Shown here in pieces: positions 1-7,623 of a stretch of 64,000 nt of DNA (position 1 is its first letter; every line of letters starts with the position of its first letter). The notes below the pieces were generated by a model, which did not search any database, was not told the DNA's origin, and saw only the letters and a list, made by a program, of their open reading frames with translations. The position numbers were made by a program, and so were the translations under genes. The DNA is from Parvibaculum sp. (lineage in GTDB: Bacteria > Pseudomonadota > Alphaproteobacteria > Parvibaculales > Parvibaculaceae), in contig NZNS01000005.1 in the NCBI GenBank assembly GCA_002694985.1, positions 1-64,000 of the forward strand. The letters run 5' to 3'.

Positions 1-1
1 C

Positions 2-550
2 AAGTTCGCCAAAGCGGCCGGTCAAGGCACGGCGCAGACAGTTGCCGGCACAGCCGCCTCCGCGGTTGCCGGCGGTGCCGGCTCCGTCCTCGGCGGCGGA
101 AAGTTCGCCAACGGTGCCGTAACAGGTGCATTCAGCTATGCACTCGGAAGAGTGTTGCCGTCCGCGAATGACAACTTCACCGAAAAAAATGGATTGGGCA
201 AACATCTCGCCGACTCCTGGCGAAAGGGAAAATATGCCGCTAAGCCACTTGATGGTACCGAGACTAAGCTAGCGGGTAGTGTTTTATGGGGAGCCGGAGC
301 AACTACAGCAGCAGGTACAGGGGCAGAAGCTAGCGGCGGCAAGGCATTCAACCTCGGATTCGGGGATGAGGTATCTGACTTCGGCGTATTTTATGCGATC
401 GGAGTAACCACTGGTGTCAATATTTCCGCTGACGTATTTATTGGCTACGTGAAGGGTGATCTGGCCAAACTTGTATGGCGATACGTTCAACCAAAATTAT
501 ACTGCCGGCCCAGTCAGCGTTACGATAATGCACGCCCCCGACACAGCTGA
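2..550 (+). CDS. Rhs/YD-repeat protein, C-terminal end (5' partial, frameshifted tip)
   Basis: The reading frame is open from the window edge, so only the 3' end is present. The first ~50 residues are the Gly/Ala-rich conserved segment that ends Rhs cores, including the motifs SVLGGGKFANG and AVTGAFSY. The same segment recurs in inverted orientation at 1215-1284. After it comes a variable, Gly-rich tip of about 130 residues that resembles no toxin family I can name. The last ~30 codons before the TGA at 548 look out of character. The plus-one frame from about 453 continues the tip much better, so a one-base error or mutation near the GGG run at 454-456 is likely. Rhs proteins are surface or secreted polymorphic toxins; that this tip is toxic is inference only. 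Confidence 0.7.
   Translation, partial: KFAKAAGQGTAQTVAGTAASAVAGGAGSVLGGGKFANGAVTGAFSYALGRVLPSANDNFTEKNGLGKHLADSWRKGKYAAKPLDGTETKLAGSVLWGAGATTAAGTGAEASGGKAFNLGFGDEVSDFGVFYAIGVTTGVNISADVFIGYVKGDLAKLVWRYVQPKLYCRPSQRYDNARPRHS
71..140. repeat. 70-bp inverted repeat, left copy (Rhs core/tip boundary)
   Basis: The 70 bases match the reverse complement of 1215-1284 at 63 positions (about 90%). Both copies encode the conserved Rhs segment immediately upstream of the variable tip, in opposite orientations. Such conserved boundaries are where homologous recombination exchanges Rhs tips. Confidence 0.85.
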
Positions 551-659
551 ATTTCTAGGATTTACTGTTGGCGTCGGACCAAGCAGATATCTTTATGGTT
601 ACTCGGGAGCCTACGAGCACACTTTCGGAGCATCTATTGCTTCCGGATGGCACGACTAG
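453..659 (+). pseudogene. Frame-shifted remainder of the Rhs tip domain
   Basis: This frame overlaps the end of the preceding frame and continues its style: Gly, Tyr and aromatic residues, with motifs AGPVSVTIM and GFTVGVGPS that look like beta-strand repeats. It stops at 657-659, ten bases before the next gene. Removing one G from the run at 454-456 joins GYVK of the upstream frame to VIWPNLYGD here and restores one continuous tip. I read it as the true C-terminus of the Rhs protein, separated either by mutation or by a sequencing error. Confidence 0.55.
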
Positions 660-668
660 AGGATTGAG

Positions 669-950
669 ATGAGCATCAGAAAGAAATCAATCTTGTTTCT
701 CAGCGTTGGTGTCATCAACATTTTCGGCCTGTTGGTGGCTGCTTTAGCGATTCACGAGGCATTTCTCTTCCTTGCTTTGGTGGCCCTTTTCGTCCTTGGA
801 ATCTGTCAGCGATCGTTCTTGAAATGTCCAAGCTGCCGTCACCCCATTTTAAAGCGAACGGTCGTATTTTTCGGTGAACCTTTTACCTACTGGGGCTTAC
901 CGCCCCAACAGTGCCCGCATTGTGGCGAAGATTTGAGACAAGATAGGTAA
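669..950 (+). CDS. Small two-helix membrane protein with a zinc ribbon; candidate immunity protein
   Basis: This is a 93-residue protein. Two hydrophobic segments (about residues 8-29 and 31-46) are followed by a cytoplasmic-looking tail carrying two CPxC motifs (C53/C56 and C82/C85), which would form a single zinc ribbon. The start has a GGATTGAG ribosome-binding site five bases upstream. It begins ten bases after the end of the frame-corrected Rhs tip. That is the place where Rhs loci encode the cognate immunity protein, and a membrane immunity protein would suit a membrane-acting tip. No family name is recognised and the immunity role rests only on position and size. Confidence 0.55.
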   Translation: MSIRKKSILFLSVGVINIFGLLVAALAIHEAFLFLALVALFVLGICQRSFLKCPSCRHPILKRTVVFFGEPFTYWGLPPQQCPHCGEDLRQDR

Positions 951-1002
951 CTTGCGTGCATTGGGGGCTGGGTCGGGGGTTTGCAGCTTGTAGACGTAAC
1001 GC

Positions 1003-1397
1003 CTAGCGAAGTTCATAGTCTGGTTCTTTAAGTACATGATAATAGTCTTCATCGGAAACGTGAACTATCCATCCACGTTCAGATTCAAGGACTCTAACTG
1101 ACCGAAGGCCGCGTAGTTCTATAGAGGACGCAACCTTTAATTCGCTTCTCAGAATATCGGAGTCCGAGCCGGGCTTTTGAGTACGATTCTCTTTGCCGAT
1201 GGTCCTTCCGGCCACATAGCTAAACGCGCCTGTGACGGCACCGTTTGCGAACTTTCCGCCGCCGAGGACGGAGGCGGTACCGCCCACTACCGCGCCGGCG
1301 ACTGCTCCGACCGCGATATTATCGTTGGCGACGACGTCGATATAGGGCGATGCGATCGCGGAGAACCCTGCTGCGAGGAAGCCGGACTGGAAGTTGC
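1003..1397 (-). pseudogene. Orphan Rhs C-terminal module, second tip, inverted
   Basis: On the minus strand the frame reads about 60 residues of Rhs core end (containing ASPYIDVVANDN and SVLGGGKFANG) and then a 67-residue tip ending ...YYHVLKEPDYELR at a TAG. The frame opens only after a stop at about 1394, exactly where the sequence changes to unrelated plus-strand Rhs sequence, so the rest of its gene is missing. It is a detached tip cassette that faces the first one, with no start codon or ribosome-binding site of its own. The tip has no recognisable toxin motif. Such orphan tips are known near Rhs genes as reserves or relics of tip exchange. Confidence 0.7.
1215..1284. repeat. 70-bp inverted repeat, right copy (Rhs core/tip boundary)
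   Basis: Inverted partner of 71-140. It encodes the same SVLGGGKFANG...AFSY segment on the minus strand. Seven of 70 positions differ, several of them third-codon changes, so the copies have been separate for some time. Confidence 0.85.
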
Positions 1398-1613
1398 CGC
1401 ATCACCTTCAAGTCCGATGTCGGGACCTACAGCTACAACGCCTCGGGCTCGACCTCGGTGAGGCCGCATGCGGTGGCCGCGATCGTGCCGAGCGGCACGG
1501 GGACGGTGAACACCACCTACACCTATGACGACAACGGCAACATGACGGCCGGCAATGGGCTCGGCGCATCGAGGGCCACTCACTGCTCAACGCGGTTTTC
1601 GGGCGCTACGTGA
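1398..1613 (+). pseudogene. Rhs YD-repeat fragment
   Basis: Plus-strand codons from 1401 read through a classical Rhs/YD repeat: SDVGTYSYNASG, then RPHAVAAI, then TTYTYDDNGNMTAGNG. After about 50 residues the similarity stops and the frame terminates at 1613. There is no start and the orientation is opposite to the tip module it abuts, so this is a rearranged scrap of an Rhs core. The remaining ~200 bases to 1815 are AT-rich and show no gene. Confidence 0.75.
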
Positions 1614-1814
1614 GACGGGTAGGCAGATCGTTTTGTAAAGTTTTCACCTAGCAGCTCGCCAACTGTTTGGTTGATCAGAATATATATTTTCCGCCAACCA
1701 AGAGGCCGACTCTCGGAAGCGCCAAGCAGTTCTCTGTTCCAGGACCTAGTTCGATAGGATAGTCGTTACGTGAACAGAAGGTTGTGGATTTAAATCTGGT
1801 CAATCGGTAGTGCG

Positions 1815-2045
1815 TTACGCAGCCGACCTGATCGACTTGAGGAACTCAACCTCCTCTGGATGTCTGCAGAGGATTTCGATAAGACCCACGGCTGCATCAC
1901 TCGGGGGCATGACTCCATTCTCATACTTCTGGAATGCGCGTCGTCCGCCGCCGATGAGCCGCCCAGCCTCTTCTTGCGTCAGCTTAAGGCGTTTGCGGAT
2001 TTTACGGACATGAGCGGCATAGGCAGCCTTCAGTTCCTGAAACAC
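1815..2045 (-). CDS. MqsA/HigA-like HTH antitoxin, N-terminally clipped
   Basis: The product is an XRE-type helix-turn-helix of the kind that ends MqsA-family antitoxins: LTQEEAGRLIGGG, then AFQKYENG, then a conserved RHPEEVEFL tail. The frame stays open upstream to about 2090 with plausible family sequence (EAADEAAELL), but there the sequence turns into hsdR. The N-terminal zinc domain that would bind a toxin, with its CxxC pairs, is therefore absent. No toxin gene is adjacent. Translation could start at the GTG at 2045, giving a 76-residue DNA-binding remnant. It is probably non-functional as an antitoxin, though it could still bind an operator. Confidence 0.6.
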   Translation of the reverse strand: MFQELKAAYAAHVRKIRKRLKLTQEEAGRLIGGGRRAFQKYENGVMPPSDAAVGLIEILCRHPEEVEFLKSIRSAA

Positions 2046-2092
2046 ACGGTCGGACTCAGCCGGATCAGCAGTTCAGCAGCTTCATCAGCAGC

Positions 2093-2604
2093 TTCAAAGG
2101 AAGAACCTCGCACTCGAAGCCCTGCGCAAGCTCCTCAATGACGAGATCCGCTCTCGCAGCAAAACGAATGTCGTCGAGACCAAACGCTTTTCGGAGCGTC
2201 TGGAGGCCGCAATTGCTCGCTATCACACCAACGCCATCAGCACCGTCGAAGTTATGCAGGAGCTGATCGAGCTGGCAAAGGACGTCCGGGCTGCGAGGCA
2301 GCGCGGCGCGGAGGAGGGGCTCACCCAGGACGAAATTGCCTTCTATGACGCTCTCGCGGAGAACGAGAGCGCCGTCGAGGCTATGGGAAATGATGCCCTC
2401 AAGCTGATTGCCCACGAGTTGCTGGTGAGCCTTCAGGGCAATGTGACGGTGGACTGGTCGCGCCGTGAAAGCGCGCGGGCCCGCATGCGGGTTCTGGTGA
2501 AGCGGATACTCCGCAAGCACGGCTATCCGCCGGACATGCAGGACGCTGCTGTGCAAACCGTGCTGCGTCAGGCCGAGGCGCTGTCTGCGAGTTGGGTGGC
2601 TTAG
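2093..2604 (+). pseudogene. Type I restriction enzyme HsdR, C-terminal remnant (DUF3387)
   Basis: About 170 codons in one open frame match the helical C-terminus of type I restriction endonuclease subunits, with KNLALEALRKLLNDEI at the start, RYHTNAIS and LIELAKDVR in the middle and RILRKHGYPPDMQ near the end. The nuclease and DEAD-box translocase parts (normally over 800 residues) are missing. The fragment begins at the same point where the antisense antitoxin fragment ends, so two broken genes are joined at about 2090. No hsdM or hsdS is present. An ATG at 2254 could allow a shorter product, but no function is likely. Confidence 0.8.
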
Positions 2605-2990
2605 GCTGAAGTAAACAGGTCTGAGGCCTTACACCGGCAGGGCATCCTGGAAATTTCCACGTAAGTTTCGCCGATAATATATATTATGGAGAAAGTATAG
2701 ACATCAAATACAGCCAGAGAGACTTACGGCATCAGGTCCGTTCTTTTCTGTTCCAAACAAAACAACGGCTCGGACTTTCGCACAAACCAGTGCTCGTCCA
2801 AATATGCCCGAAGAAAACACCGCGGAGACCTGCACCTGCGGTTGGGTGATGGCGGACACATCACGCAAGCCGGTCGCAAACCGGATTCATCTTTTTTGTC
2901 CGTTCTCACCACATATCGGGTAATTCGGAGAACTTCTGAACGGAAAGCCGACTTGTTTGTTCTATCGGGCAATGGGCGCTGGGGAGTCGA
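2605..2990. other. Intergenic stretch without a recognisable gene
   Basis: No coding region on either strand resembles a protein family. The only clear structure is a perfect 14-base AT palindrome at 2674-2687 (ATAATATATATTAT). The stretch lies between the hsdR remnant and a 5'-truncated exported-protein gene, so it is probably deletion scar sequence. Confidence 0.5.
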
Positions 2991-2996
2991 AGTCTG

Positions 2997-3197
2997 AACG
3001 CCGCCGATATCGATCCGGCGTCCAGGCTGACGGAAATGGGCTACACGGACATCGAGCCGGTTGAAGCCGAAACCGAGGCCAGCGGCGAGCTCTCGTTCAA
3101 CGCCACCAACGCCGAAGGCCATGACGTGAAGCTTGTTGTCGACCAGCGCACTGGCACCGTGGTCAGCGAGCAGCCAGTTGACGAAGACAAGATGTAA
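2997..3197 (+). pseudogene. 5'-truncated copy of a small PepSY-like exported protein
   Basis: The frame ending at the TAA at 3195 reads 66 residues that align with the C-terminal halves of the next two genes: D-P-x-x-x-L-x-x-x-GY (here DPASRLTEMGYTDIEPV), a middle strand, and DQRTGTVVSEQ, the counterpart of DKTTGEVVRE and DEDAGTVINE. The signal peptide and N-terminal linker present in the two intact copies are missing and no start codon fits. A perfect terminator hairpin follows, so it was once a normal gene. It is the oldest or most damaged member of a three-gene tandem family. Confidence 0.7.
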
Positions 3198-3242
3198 TCG
3201 TCTTTCCAAAGATCGAATAAGCTGAGAAATCAGATGAAGTCT

Positions 3243-3277
3243 GGCGTGGAACATATTGTGTTCCACGCCTTTCTTTT
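3243..3277 (+). terminator. Rho-independent terminator
   Basis: A perfect 11-bp stem (3243-3253 with 3259-3269) encloses a five-base loop and is followed by TTTCTTTT. It lies 45 bases after the truncated PepSY-like gene. Confidence 0.85.
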
Positions 3278-3373
3278 GCTTCGAGCTGTCTTTCTTTTGA
3301 ACAAAACCCGGCCCGGGGCGTTGTTGTCATAAGTCCACGAACGATGATCATGAACGATAATGGAGGATCAGAG

Positions 3374-3766
3374 ATGATGAAGAATGCAAACAAGCTTGTC
3401 ATTGGCGCCGCTGGCGCTGCGCTGCTCTTCACTCCGCTCGGCGCGATGGCACAGAGTACCGTAGTGACCGAGACTGCGCCTGCGGGCACTCATTACGACC
3501 CGGTCACGGGCGCCGTCACGACGACGACCGTTACGACGTCCACGATCATCGGCCAGCGTGCCGATATCGCCGATCCCGTCGCCTGGCTCGAAAACAAGGG
3601 CTACTCGAATGTCGAGCAGGTTGCCGGCGTGACAAAGGATCACGAGATGGCCTTCCATGCCGCCGATGATATGGGCCAGCCAGTCGAGATCGTGATGGAC
3701 AAGACGACGGGCGAGGTCGTGCGTGAAACAAACCTGCGCAAGGTCGACACGCCTTCCAAGCAGTAA
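3374..3766 (+). CDS. Small exported PepSY-like protein, paralogue 1
   Basis: The protein has 130 residues from the ATG at 3374, which has GGAGGA seven bases upstream; an earlier in-frame ATG at 3344 lacks a good site. Residues 1-25 form a signal peptide ending in AMA-Q. A Thr-rich linker (TTTVTTST) leads to a C-terminal domain of about 65 residues with D-P-V-A-W-L-E-x-x-GY and DKTTGEVV. The ending resembles a PepSY repeat (predicted strand, D-x-x-TGE-V). It should sit in the periplasm. PepSY-like domains often inhibit peptidases or bind ligands, but no partner gene is near. It has its own terminator and is likely transcribed singly. Confidence 0.75.
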   Translation: MMKNANKLVIGAAGAALLFTPLGAMAQSTVVTETAPAGTHYDPVTGAVTTTTVTTSTIIGQRADIADPVAWLENKGYSNVEQVAGVTKDHEMAFHAADDMGQPVEIVMDKTTGEVVRETNLRKVDTPSKQ

Positions 3767-3784
3767 TGCGGCCTATGGAAACTC

Positions 3785-3815
3785 AGGGCGCGCCCTCCCC
3801 GGCGCGTCCTTTTTC
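3785..3815 (+). terminator. Rho-independent terminator
   Basis: A G+C-rich stem GGGCGCGCC/GGCGCGTCC (one G-T pair) is followed by TTTTTC, about 20 bases after the stop of the preceding gene. Confidence 0.8.
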
Positions 3816-3962
3816 ATGTCTGCAATTTGCAGGCTTTATGCCTTGTTCTTGCCATGTGCGAGGTCATTTCGTGACCGGGTGAACCTGTTGGCTTCTGCGT
3901 TGTTGATTAGGCAAGGCGCGCTTCACTGAAAGGCGCGCGGATTGCAGACAGGAGGAATTGTA

Positions 3963-4328
3963 ATGACCAACTTCAAGAATGCGCTTCTCGCCGGTGCTGC
4001 CGGCTTTGCTCTGATGGCCGGTCCCGCCCTTGCGGAAGGCAATCTCGATACGGCCCCTGCGGGCAATGTCCAGATGGAAGGCACCATTGACGGAGCGCCC
4101 GCCCGTGACGTGCAGACGGAAGGTGCAATGGAGATGGACGCCAGCACCGATCCGGTGGCCCAGCTTGAGAGCCTCGGCTACGACGATGTGGAGCCGATTG
4201 ACGCTCAGGGTGATGCGGCCATGGGAGGTGAAGCCTACTACACCGGCACGAACCCCGAAGGCGACAGCGTGACCATCCTCTTCGATGAGGACGCCGGTAC
4301 CGTTATCAACGAAGCGCCGGCCGAGTAA
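3963..4328 (+). CDS. Small exported PepSY-like protein, paralogue 2
   Basis: The protein has 121 residues from the ATG at 3963, preceded by AGGAGG. A signal peptide covers about residues 1-23 (ALLAGAAGFALMAGPALA). A short acidic linker with repeated APA-x-(D/N)-VQ-x-EG follows, then the same C-terminal module as the upstream gene: DPVAQLESLGYDDVEPI, a Gly/Thr strand, and DEDAGTVINE. It is strongly acidic and probably periplasmic. The spacing of about 200 bp, its own ribosome-binding site and flanking terminators indicate an independent transcript. The function is unknown; the tandem family suggests dosage or diversification. Confidence 0.75.
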   Translation: MTNFKNALLAGAAGFALMAGPALAEGNLDTAPAGNVQMEGTIDGAPARDVQTEGAMEMDASTDPVAQLESLGYDDVEPIDAQGDAAMGGEAYYTGTNPEGDSVTILFDEDAGTVINEAPAE

Positions 4329-4356
4329 GCCAGCTTTCGAGTGATGCTTTAAGCGC

Positions 4357-4389
4357 GGCGCGGAAGTTACGGCTTCCGCGCCGTTTTTA
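4357..4389 (+). terminator. Rho-independent terminator
   Basis: A perfect 10-bp stem GGCGCGGAAG/CTTCCGCGCC with a six-base loop is followed by GTTTTTAT. It lies between two convergent genes and serves the plus-strand gene. Confidence 0.9.
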
Positions 4390-4411
4390 TTGTGAAGTTA
4401 CGATGCAAAAT

Positions 4412-5230
4412 TCAGACGTTGAATTCGATCTGCATCCCGTCGAATCCAGGCCGCGCGCCCTCCGGCAGTTCAGCTGCCAGCTTTTGATAGTCGAGATCGA
4501 CATGCATGTTGGTCAGTACGCCGTCACGCACCCTCGCCCGCTTCAGCCACTCCAACGCCTTCTCCACATGGGCATGTGTCGGATGCGGCGTATAGCGCAG
4601 CGCATCGACGATCCAGCAATCAATTCCGTCGAGTAGCGCAAAACTCTCATCTGGAATGCCAACTGCATCCGCCGAATAGGCAACAGGCCCGAAGCGGAAA
4701 CCCAGAGAGCGGATATTGCCGTGATCTTGGTCGAAGGCCGTGGCCTCGATGGTGCCGCCCGGCCCCTCGACGCGGATCACCTGCCCCGGCTTTTCGATCA
4801 GGTGATCGTTCAGGATCGCCGGATATCCCGAGCCGGGCTTCTCCCGGAAGCAGTAGCCGAAGCGCGTTAGCAGCGTGTCGTGCGTGGCAGCGTCCATCCA
4901 GCAGTCCACGCGCTGACGCTTGTTGATCGCAAGCATGCGCAGGTCGTCGATCCCGTGGCACTGGTCTGCATGGTCATGGGTGAACAGCACCGCATCGACC
5001 CAGCCGATCTTCGCGTCGATCAGCTGGTCGCGCATGTCGGGTGAGGTATCGACCAGAACCACGGTCTTTTCCTCCGGGTTCTTGTCCCATTGCTCGATCA
5101 GCAGCGAGCAGCGCCGCCGCCTGTTCTTCGGTTCCTGCGGGTCGCAGGCTCCCCAGAACGGGCCGCCAATGCCGGGCCGGGGCACGCCGCCGGACGAGCC
5201 ACAGCCGAGTATCGTTGCGCGCAGTTTCAT
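4412..5230 (-). CDS. Metallo-beta-lactamase-fold hydrolase, PhnP-like family
   Basis: The protein has 272 residues. The N-terminus (LGCGSSGGVPRPG) and the metal motif HDHADQCHGIDDLR place it in the MBL-fold phosphodiesterase group that includes PhnP and the tRNase Z-like enzymes. Other metal ligands are seen in DQDHGN and in THAHVE near the C-terminus. It is the last gene of the holB-metG-tatD run and its start overlaps the end of tatD by four bases (ATGA), so it is translationally coupled. This placement after tatD is common in alphaproteobacteria. The substrate is unknown; a cyclic phosphodiester or RNA end is plausible from the family. Confidence 0.85.
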   Translation of the reverse strand: MKLRATILGCGSSGGVPRPGIGGPFWGACDPQEPKNRRRRCSLLIEQWDKNPEEKTVVLVDTSPDMRDQLIDAKIGWVDAVLFTHDHADQCHGIDDLRMLAINKRQRVDCWMDAATHDTLLTRFGYCFREKPGSGYPAILNDHLIEKPGQVIRVEGPGGTIEATAFDQDHGNIRSLGFRFGPVAYSADAVGIPDESFALLDGIDCWIVDALRYTPHPTHAHVEKALEWLKRARVRDGVLTNMHVDLDYQKLAAELPEGARPGFDGMQIEFNV

Positions 5231-6033
5231 GCCCGGAGCACTGCCTCCGGCGGAACCCGGCTGAAGAGCCGGAGGAAATTTGCCGTCGTCGTCTCGGCCA
5301 GCTCTTCGGCCGGCACACCCTTGATTTCGGCGACCTTGGCTGCCGTATGGACGACGAAGCTCGGTTCGTTGCGCTTGCCGCGCTTCGGCACCGGCGCGAG
5401 ATAAGGCGCGTCCGTCTCCACCAGCAGCCGCTCCATCGGCACTTTCGCCGCCGTCTCGCGCAGCTCCACCGCATTCTTGAAGGTCACGATGCCTGACAGC
5501 GAAATGTAAAGGCCGAGTTCCAGAGCCTTTTCAGCAAGTTGCGAGCTTGAGCTAAAGCAATGCAGGAGCCCCGGAAAGGCCCCCTTCCCCATTTCCTCAT
5601 CCAGTATTCGCGCCATGTCCTCATCCGCGTCACGCGTATGCACGATCAGCGGCAGGCCGGTTTCGCGCGCCGCTGCGATATGCGCCCGGAAGTTGCGCTG
5701 CTGCGCCTCGCGCGGAGCATGCTCATAGTAATAGTCGAGCCCCGTCTCGCCGATCCCGACGACCTTCGGGTGCTGCGCCAGTTCCACCAGCTTCGCCGTG
5801 TCGATTTCCGGCTCGCTCTCCGCCTCATGCGGGTGGATGCCGACTGTGCAGAACACATGGCTGAAACGCTCCGCCACCGCCTTCACCTTGTCGAACTCGC
5901 TCACCTTGGTCGAGATCGTCACCATCAGGCCGACGCCCGCCGCATGCGCGCGCGCCACCACATCGTCGACCTCCGGCCCGAAATCGGGAAAGTCGAGATG
6001 ACAATGGCTGTCGACGAGCACCGGCAGTGTCAT
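5227..6033 (-). CDS. tatD: TatD-family metal-dependent DNase
   Basis: The protein has 268 residues, the normal length. All TatD marks are present: HCHLDF near the N-terminus (metal-binding H10 and H12), GIHPHEAE, GIGETGLDYYYE, VHTRDAD, LHCFSSS and ETDAPYLAP. The family folds as a TIM barrel and acts as a cytosolic, metal-dependent 3'-5' exonuclease on DNA and RNA, or a D-aminoacyl-tRNA deacylase in some homologues. It overlaps metG upstream and the MBL gene downstream by four bases each, so the three are one translational unit. Confidence 0.95.
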   Translation of the reverse strand: MTLPVLVDSHCHLDFPDFGPEVDDVVARAHAAGVGLMVTISTKVSEFDKVKAVAERFSHVFCTVGIHPHEAESEPEIDTAKLVELAQHPKVVGIGETGLDYYYEHAPREAQQRNFRAHIAAARETGLPLIVHTRDADEDMARILDEEMGKGAFPGLLHCFSSSSQLAEKALELGLYISLSGIVTFKNAVELRETAAKVPMERLLVETDAPYLAPVPKRGKRNEPSFVVHTAAKVAEIKGVPAEELAETTTANFLRLFSRVPPEAVLRA

Positions 6034-7589
6034 GACGTGGCGGCCTCCGGCTCCATGAAGCGCGGGAACACGCCCTGCGGCTTAGGCAGCGGCGTGCCTG
6101 GCTTCAGCGCATGGTCCGGGCCCAGCGTCTCGAAGCCGCGCGCGTCTTCCTCCAGCGCCAGCTGGTCGAGCATCTTCGCCGCCGACGCCGGCACCACCGG
6201 CTGCACGAGGATCGCAATATGCCGGATCGTCTCGGCCAGCACATAGAGCACGGTCGCCATGCGCGCCGGGTCCGTCTTCTTCAGCCCCCAGGGCGCCTGC
6301 TCGTCGATATAGCGGTTGGCGTCGCCGCAAACCGACCAGATTGCCTCCAGCCCCTTGTGGAACAACTGCGCGTCGAATTCCGCCCGCACCCGCTCAAGCA
6401 GCCCGTGCGCCGCGCCGAGCAGCGCCTTGTCGGCCTCGGTGAACTCGCCATGCTCCGGCACGGCCCCGCCGCAATTCTTCGCAATCATGGAGAGCGAGCG
6501 CTGCGCCAGATTGCCGAGATCGTTCGCCAGGTCGCCATTCGTCCGATGCACGATCGCCTTGTGTGAGAAGTCGCCATCATTCCCGAACGGCACTTCGCGC
6601 AGCAGGAAATAGCGCGAGGCGTCGAGCCCGTAGGTCGAGACCAGGTGATCGGGCGCGACCACATTGCCGAGCGATTTCGACATCTTCTGCCCTTCGACCG
6701 TCCACCAGCCATGCGCGAAGATGCGCTTGGGCGGTTCCAGGCCCGCTGCCAGCAGGAAGGCTGGCCAGTAAACGGCGTGGAACCGCAGAATGTCCTTGCC
6801 GATCATGTGCAGGTCGGCCGGCCAATAGCGCTTGTAGGCCTCGGCGTCCGTATCGGGATAACCCACTGCCGTTATGTAGTTGGTCAGCGCATCGAGCCAC
6901 ACATACATGACGTGCTTTTCGTCGCCGGGCACCGGAATACCCCAGTCGAAGGTCGTCCGGCTGATCGAGAGGTCGTGCAGCCCGCCCTTCACGAAGCTCA
7001 CCACCTCGTTGCGCCGTGCTTGCGGCGCGATGAAATCGGGATGGCTCTCGTAGAATTCCAGCAGCGGCTCGGCCCAGGCCGACAACTTGAAGAAATAGGA
7101 CGGTTCCTCCACCCATTCGACTTCGGCGCCCGTCGGCGCGATCTTCTTCCCGTTCGGGCCGGGGGTCAGTTCGTCTTCGTTGTAAAAGGCTTCGTCGCGC
7201 ACGGCGTACCAGCCCGAATAGGAACCGAGATAGATGTTTCCGCTCTCCTCGAGCTTCTTCCAGATATCCTGGCAGGCTTGCGCATGGCGCGGCTCGGTCG
7301 TGCGGATGAACTGGTTGTTGGAATAGTTCATGTGCTCGCAGAGGTCGCGGAAGTTCTGCGACACGCGGTCGGTAAAGGTCTGCGGCGTGACACCGGCGGC
7401 AGCCGCCGCCTTCTCCACCTTCTGGCCGTGTTCGTCCGTTCCCGTCAGGAACATCACGTCATAGCCGTCGAGCCGCTTGAAGCGCGCCAGCACATCGCAG
7501 GCAAGCGTCGTGTAGGCGTGGCCAATATGCGGCACGTCGTTCACGTAATAGATCGGGGTCGTCACATAGAAGGCTTTTTGGCCCGGCAT
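6030..7589 (-). CDS. metG: Methionyl-tRNA synthetase
   Basis: The protein has 519 residues from the ATG at 7589 (MPGQKAFYVTT); an upstream ATG would add 20 residues that do not fit the family. It is a class I synthetase with YYVNDVPHIGHAY (HIGH motif) at the start and GQKMSKSLGN (KMSKS loop) in the middle. The C-terminal helical anticodon domain is present, and there is no C-terminal EMAP/Trbp111 extension, as in many alphaproteobacteria. It charges both initiator and elongator tRNA-Met in the cytosol. It follows holB by 34 bases and overlaps tatD by four. Confidence 0.97.
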   Translation of the reverse strand: MPGQKAFYVTTPIYYVNDVPHIGHAYTTLACDVLARFKRLDGYDVMFLTGTDEHGQKVEKAAAAAGVTPQTFTDRVSQNFRDLCEHMNYSNNQFIRTTEPRHAQACQDIWKKLEESGNIYLGSYSGWYAVRDEAFYNEDELTPGPNGKKIAPTGAEVEWVEEPSYFFKLSAWAEPLLEFYESHPDFIAPQARRNEVVSFVKGGLHDLSISRTTFDWGIPVPGDEKHVMYVWLDALTNYITAVGYPDTDAEAYKRYWPADLHMIGKDILRFHAVYWPAFLLAAGLEPPKRIFAHGWWTVEGQKMSKSLGNVVAPDHLVSTYGLDASRYFLLREVPFGNDGDFSHKAIVHRTNGDLANDLGNLAQRSLSMIAKNCGGAVPEHGEFTEADKALLGAAHGLLERVRAEFDAQLFHKGLEAIWSVCGDANRYIDEQAPWGLKKTDPARMATVLYVLAETIRHIAILVQPVVPASAAKMLDQLALEEDARGFETLGPDHALKPGTPLPKPQGVFPRFMEPEAATS

Positions 7590-7623
7590 TCCAGTATCCG
7601 ATTCAGAAAAAAGAACACCGGCT

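Noticed and set aside
2724..3266. 180-codon minus-strand frame
   Set aside because: Its first half is antisense to the PepSY-like fragment and the rest is Arg/Cys-rich without similarity to a family.
4412..5230. The PhnP-like MBL hydrolase as part of the nearby phosphite/phosphonate system
   Set aside because: It is coupled by ATGA overlap to tatD and metG, a conserved housekeeping position, and C-P lyase genes that would need PhnP are absent.
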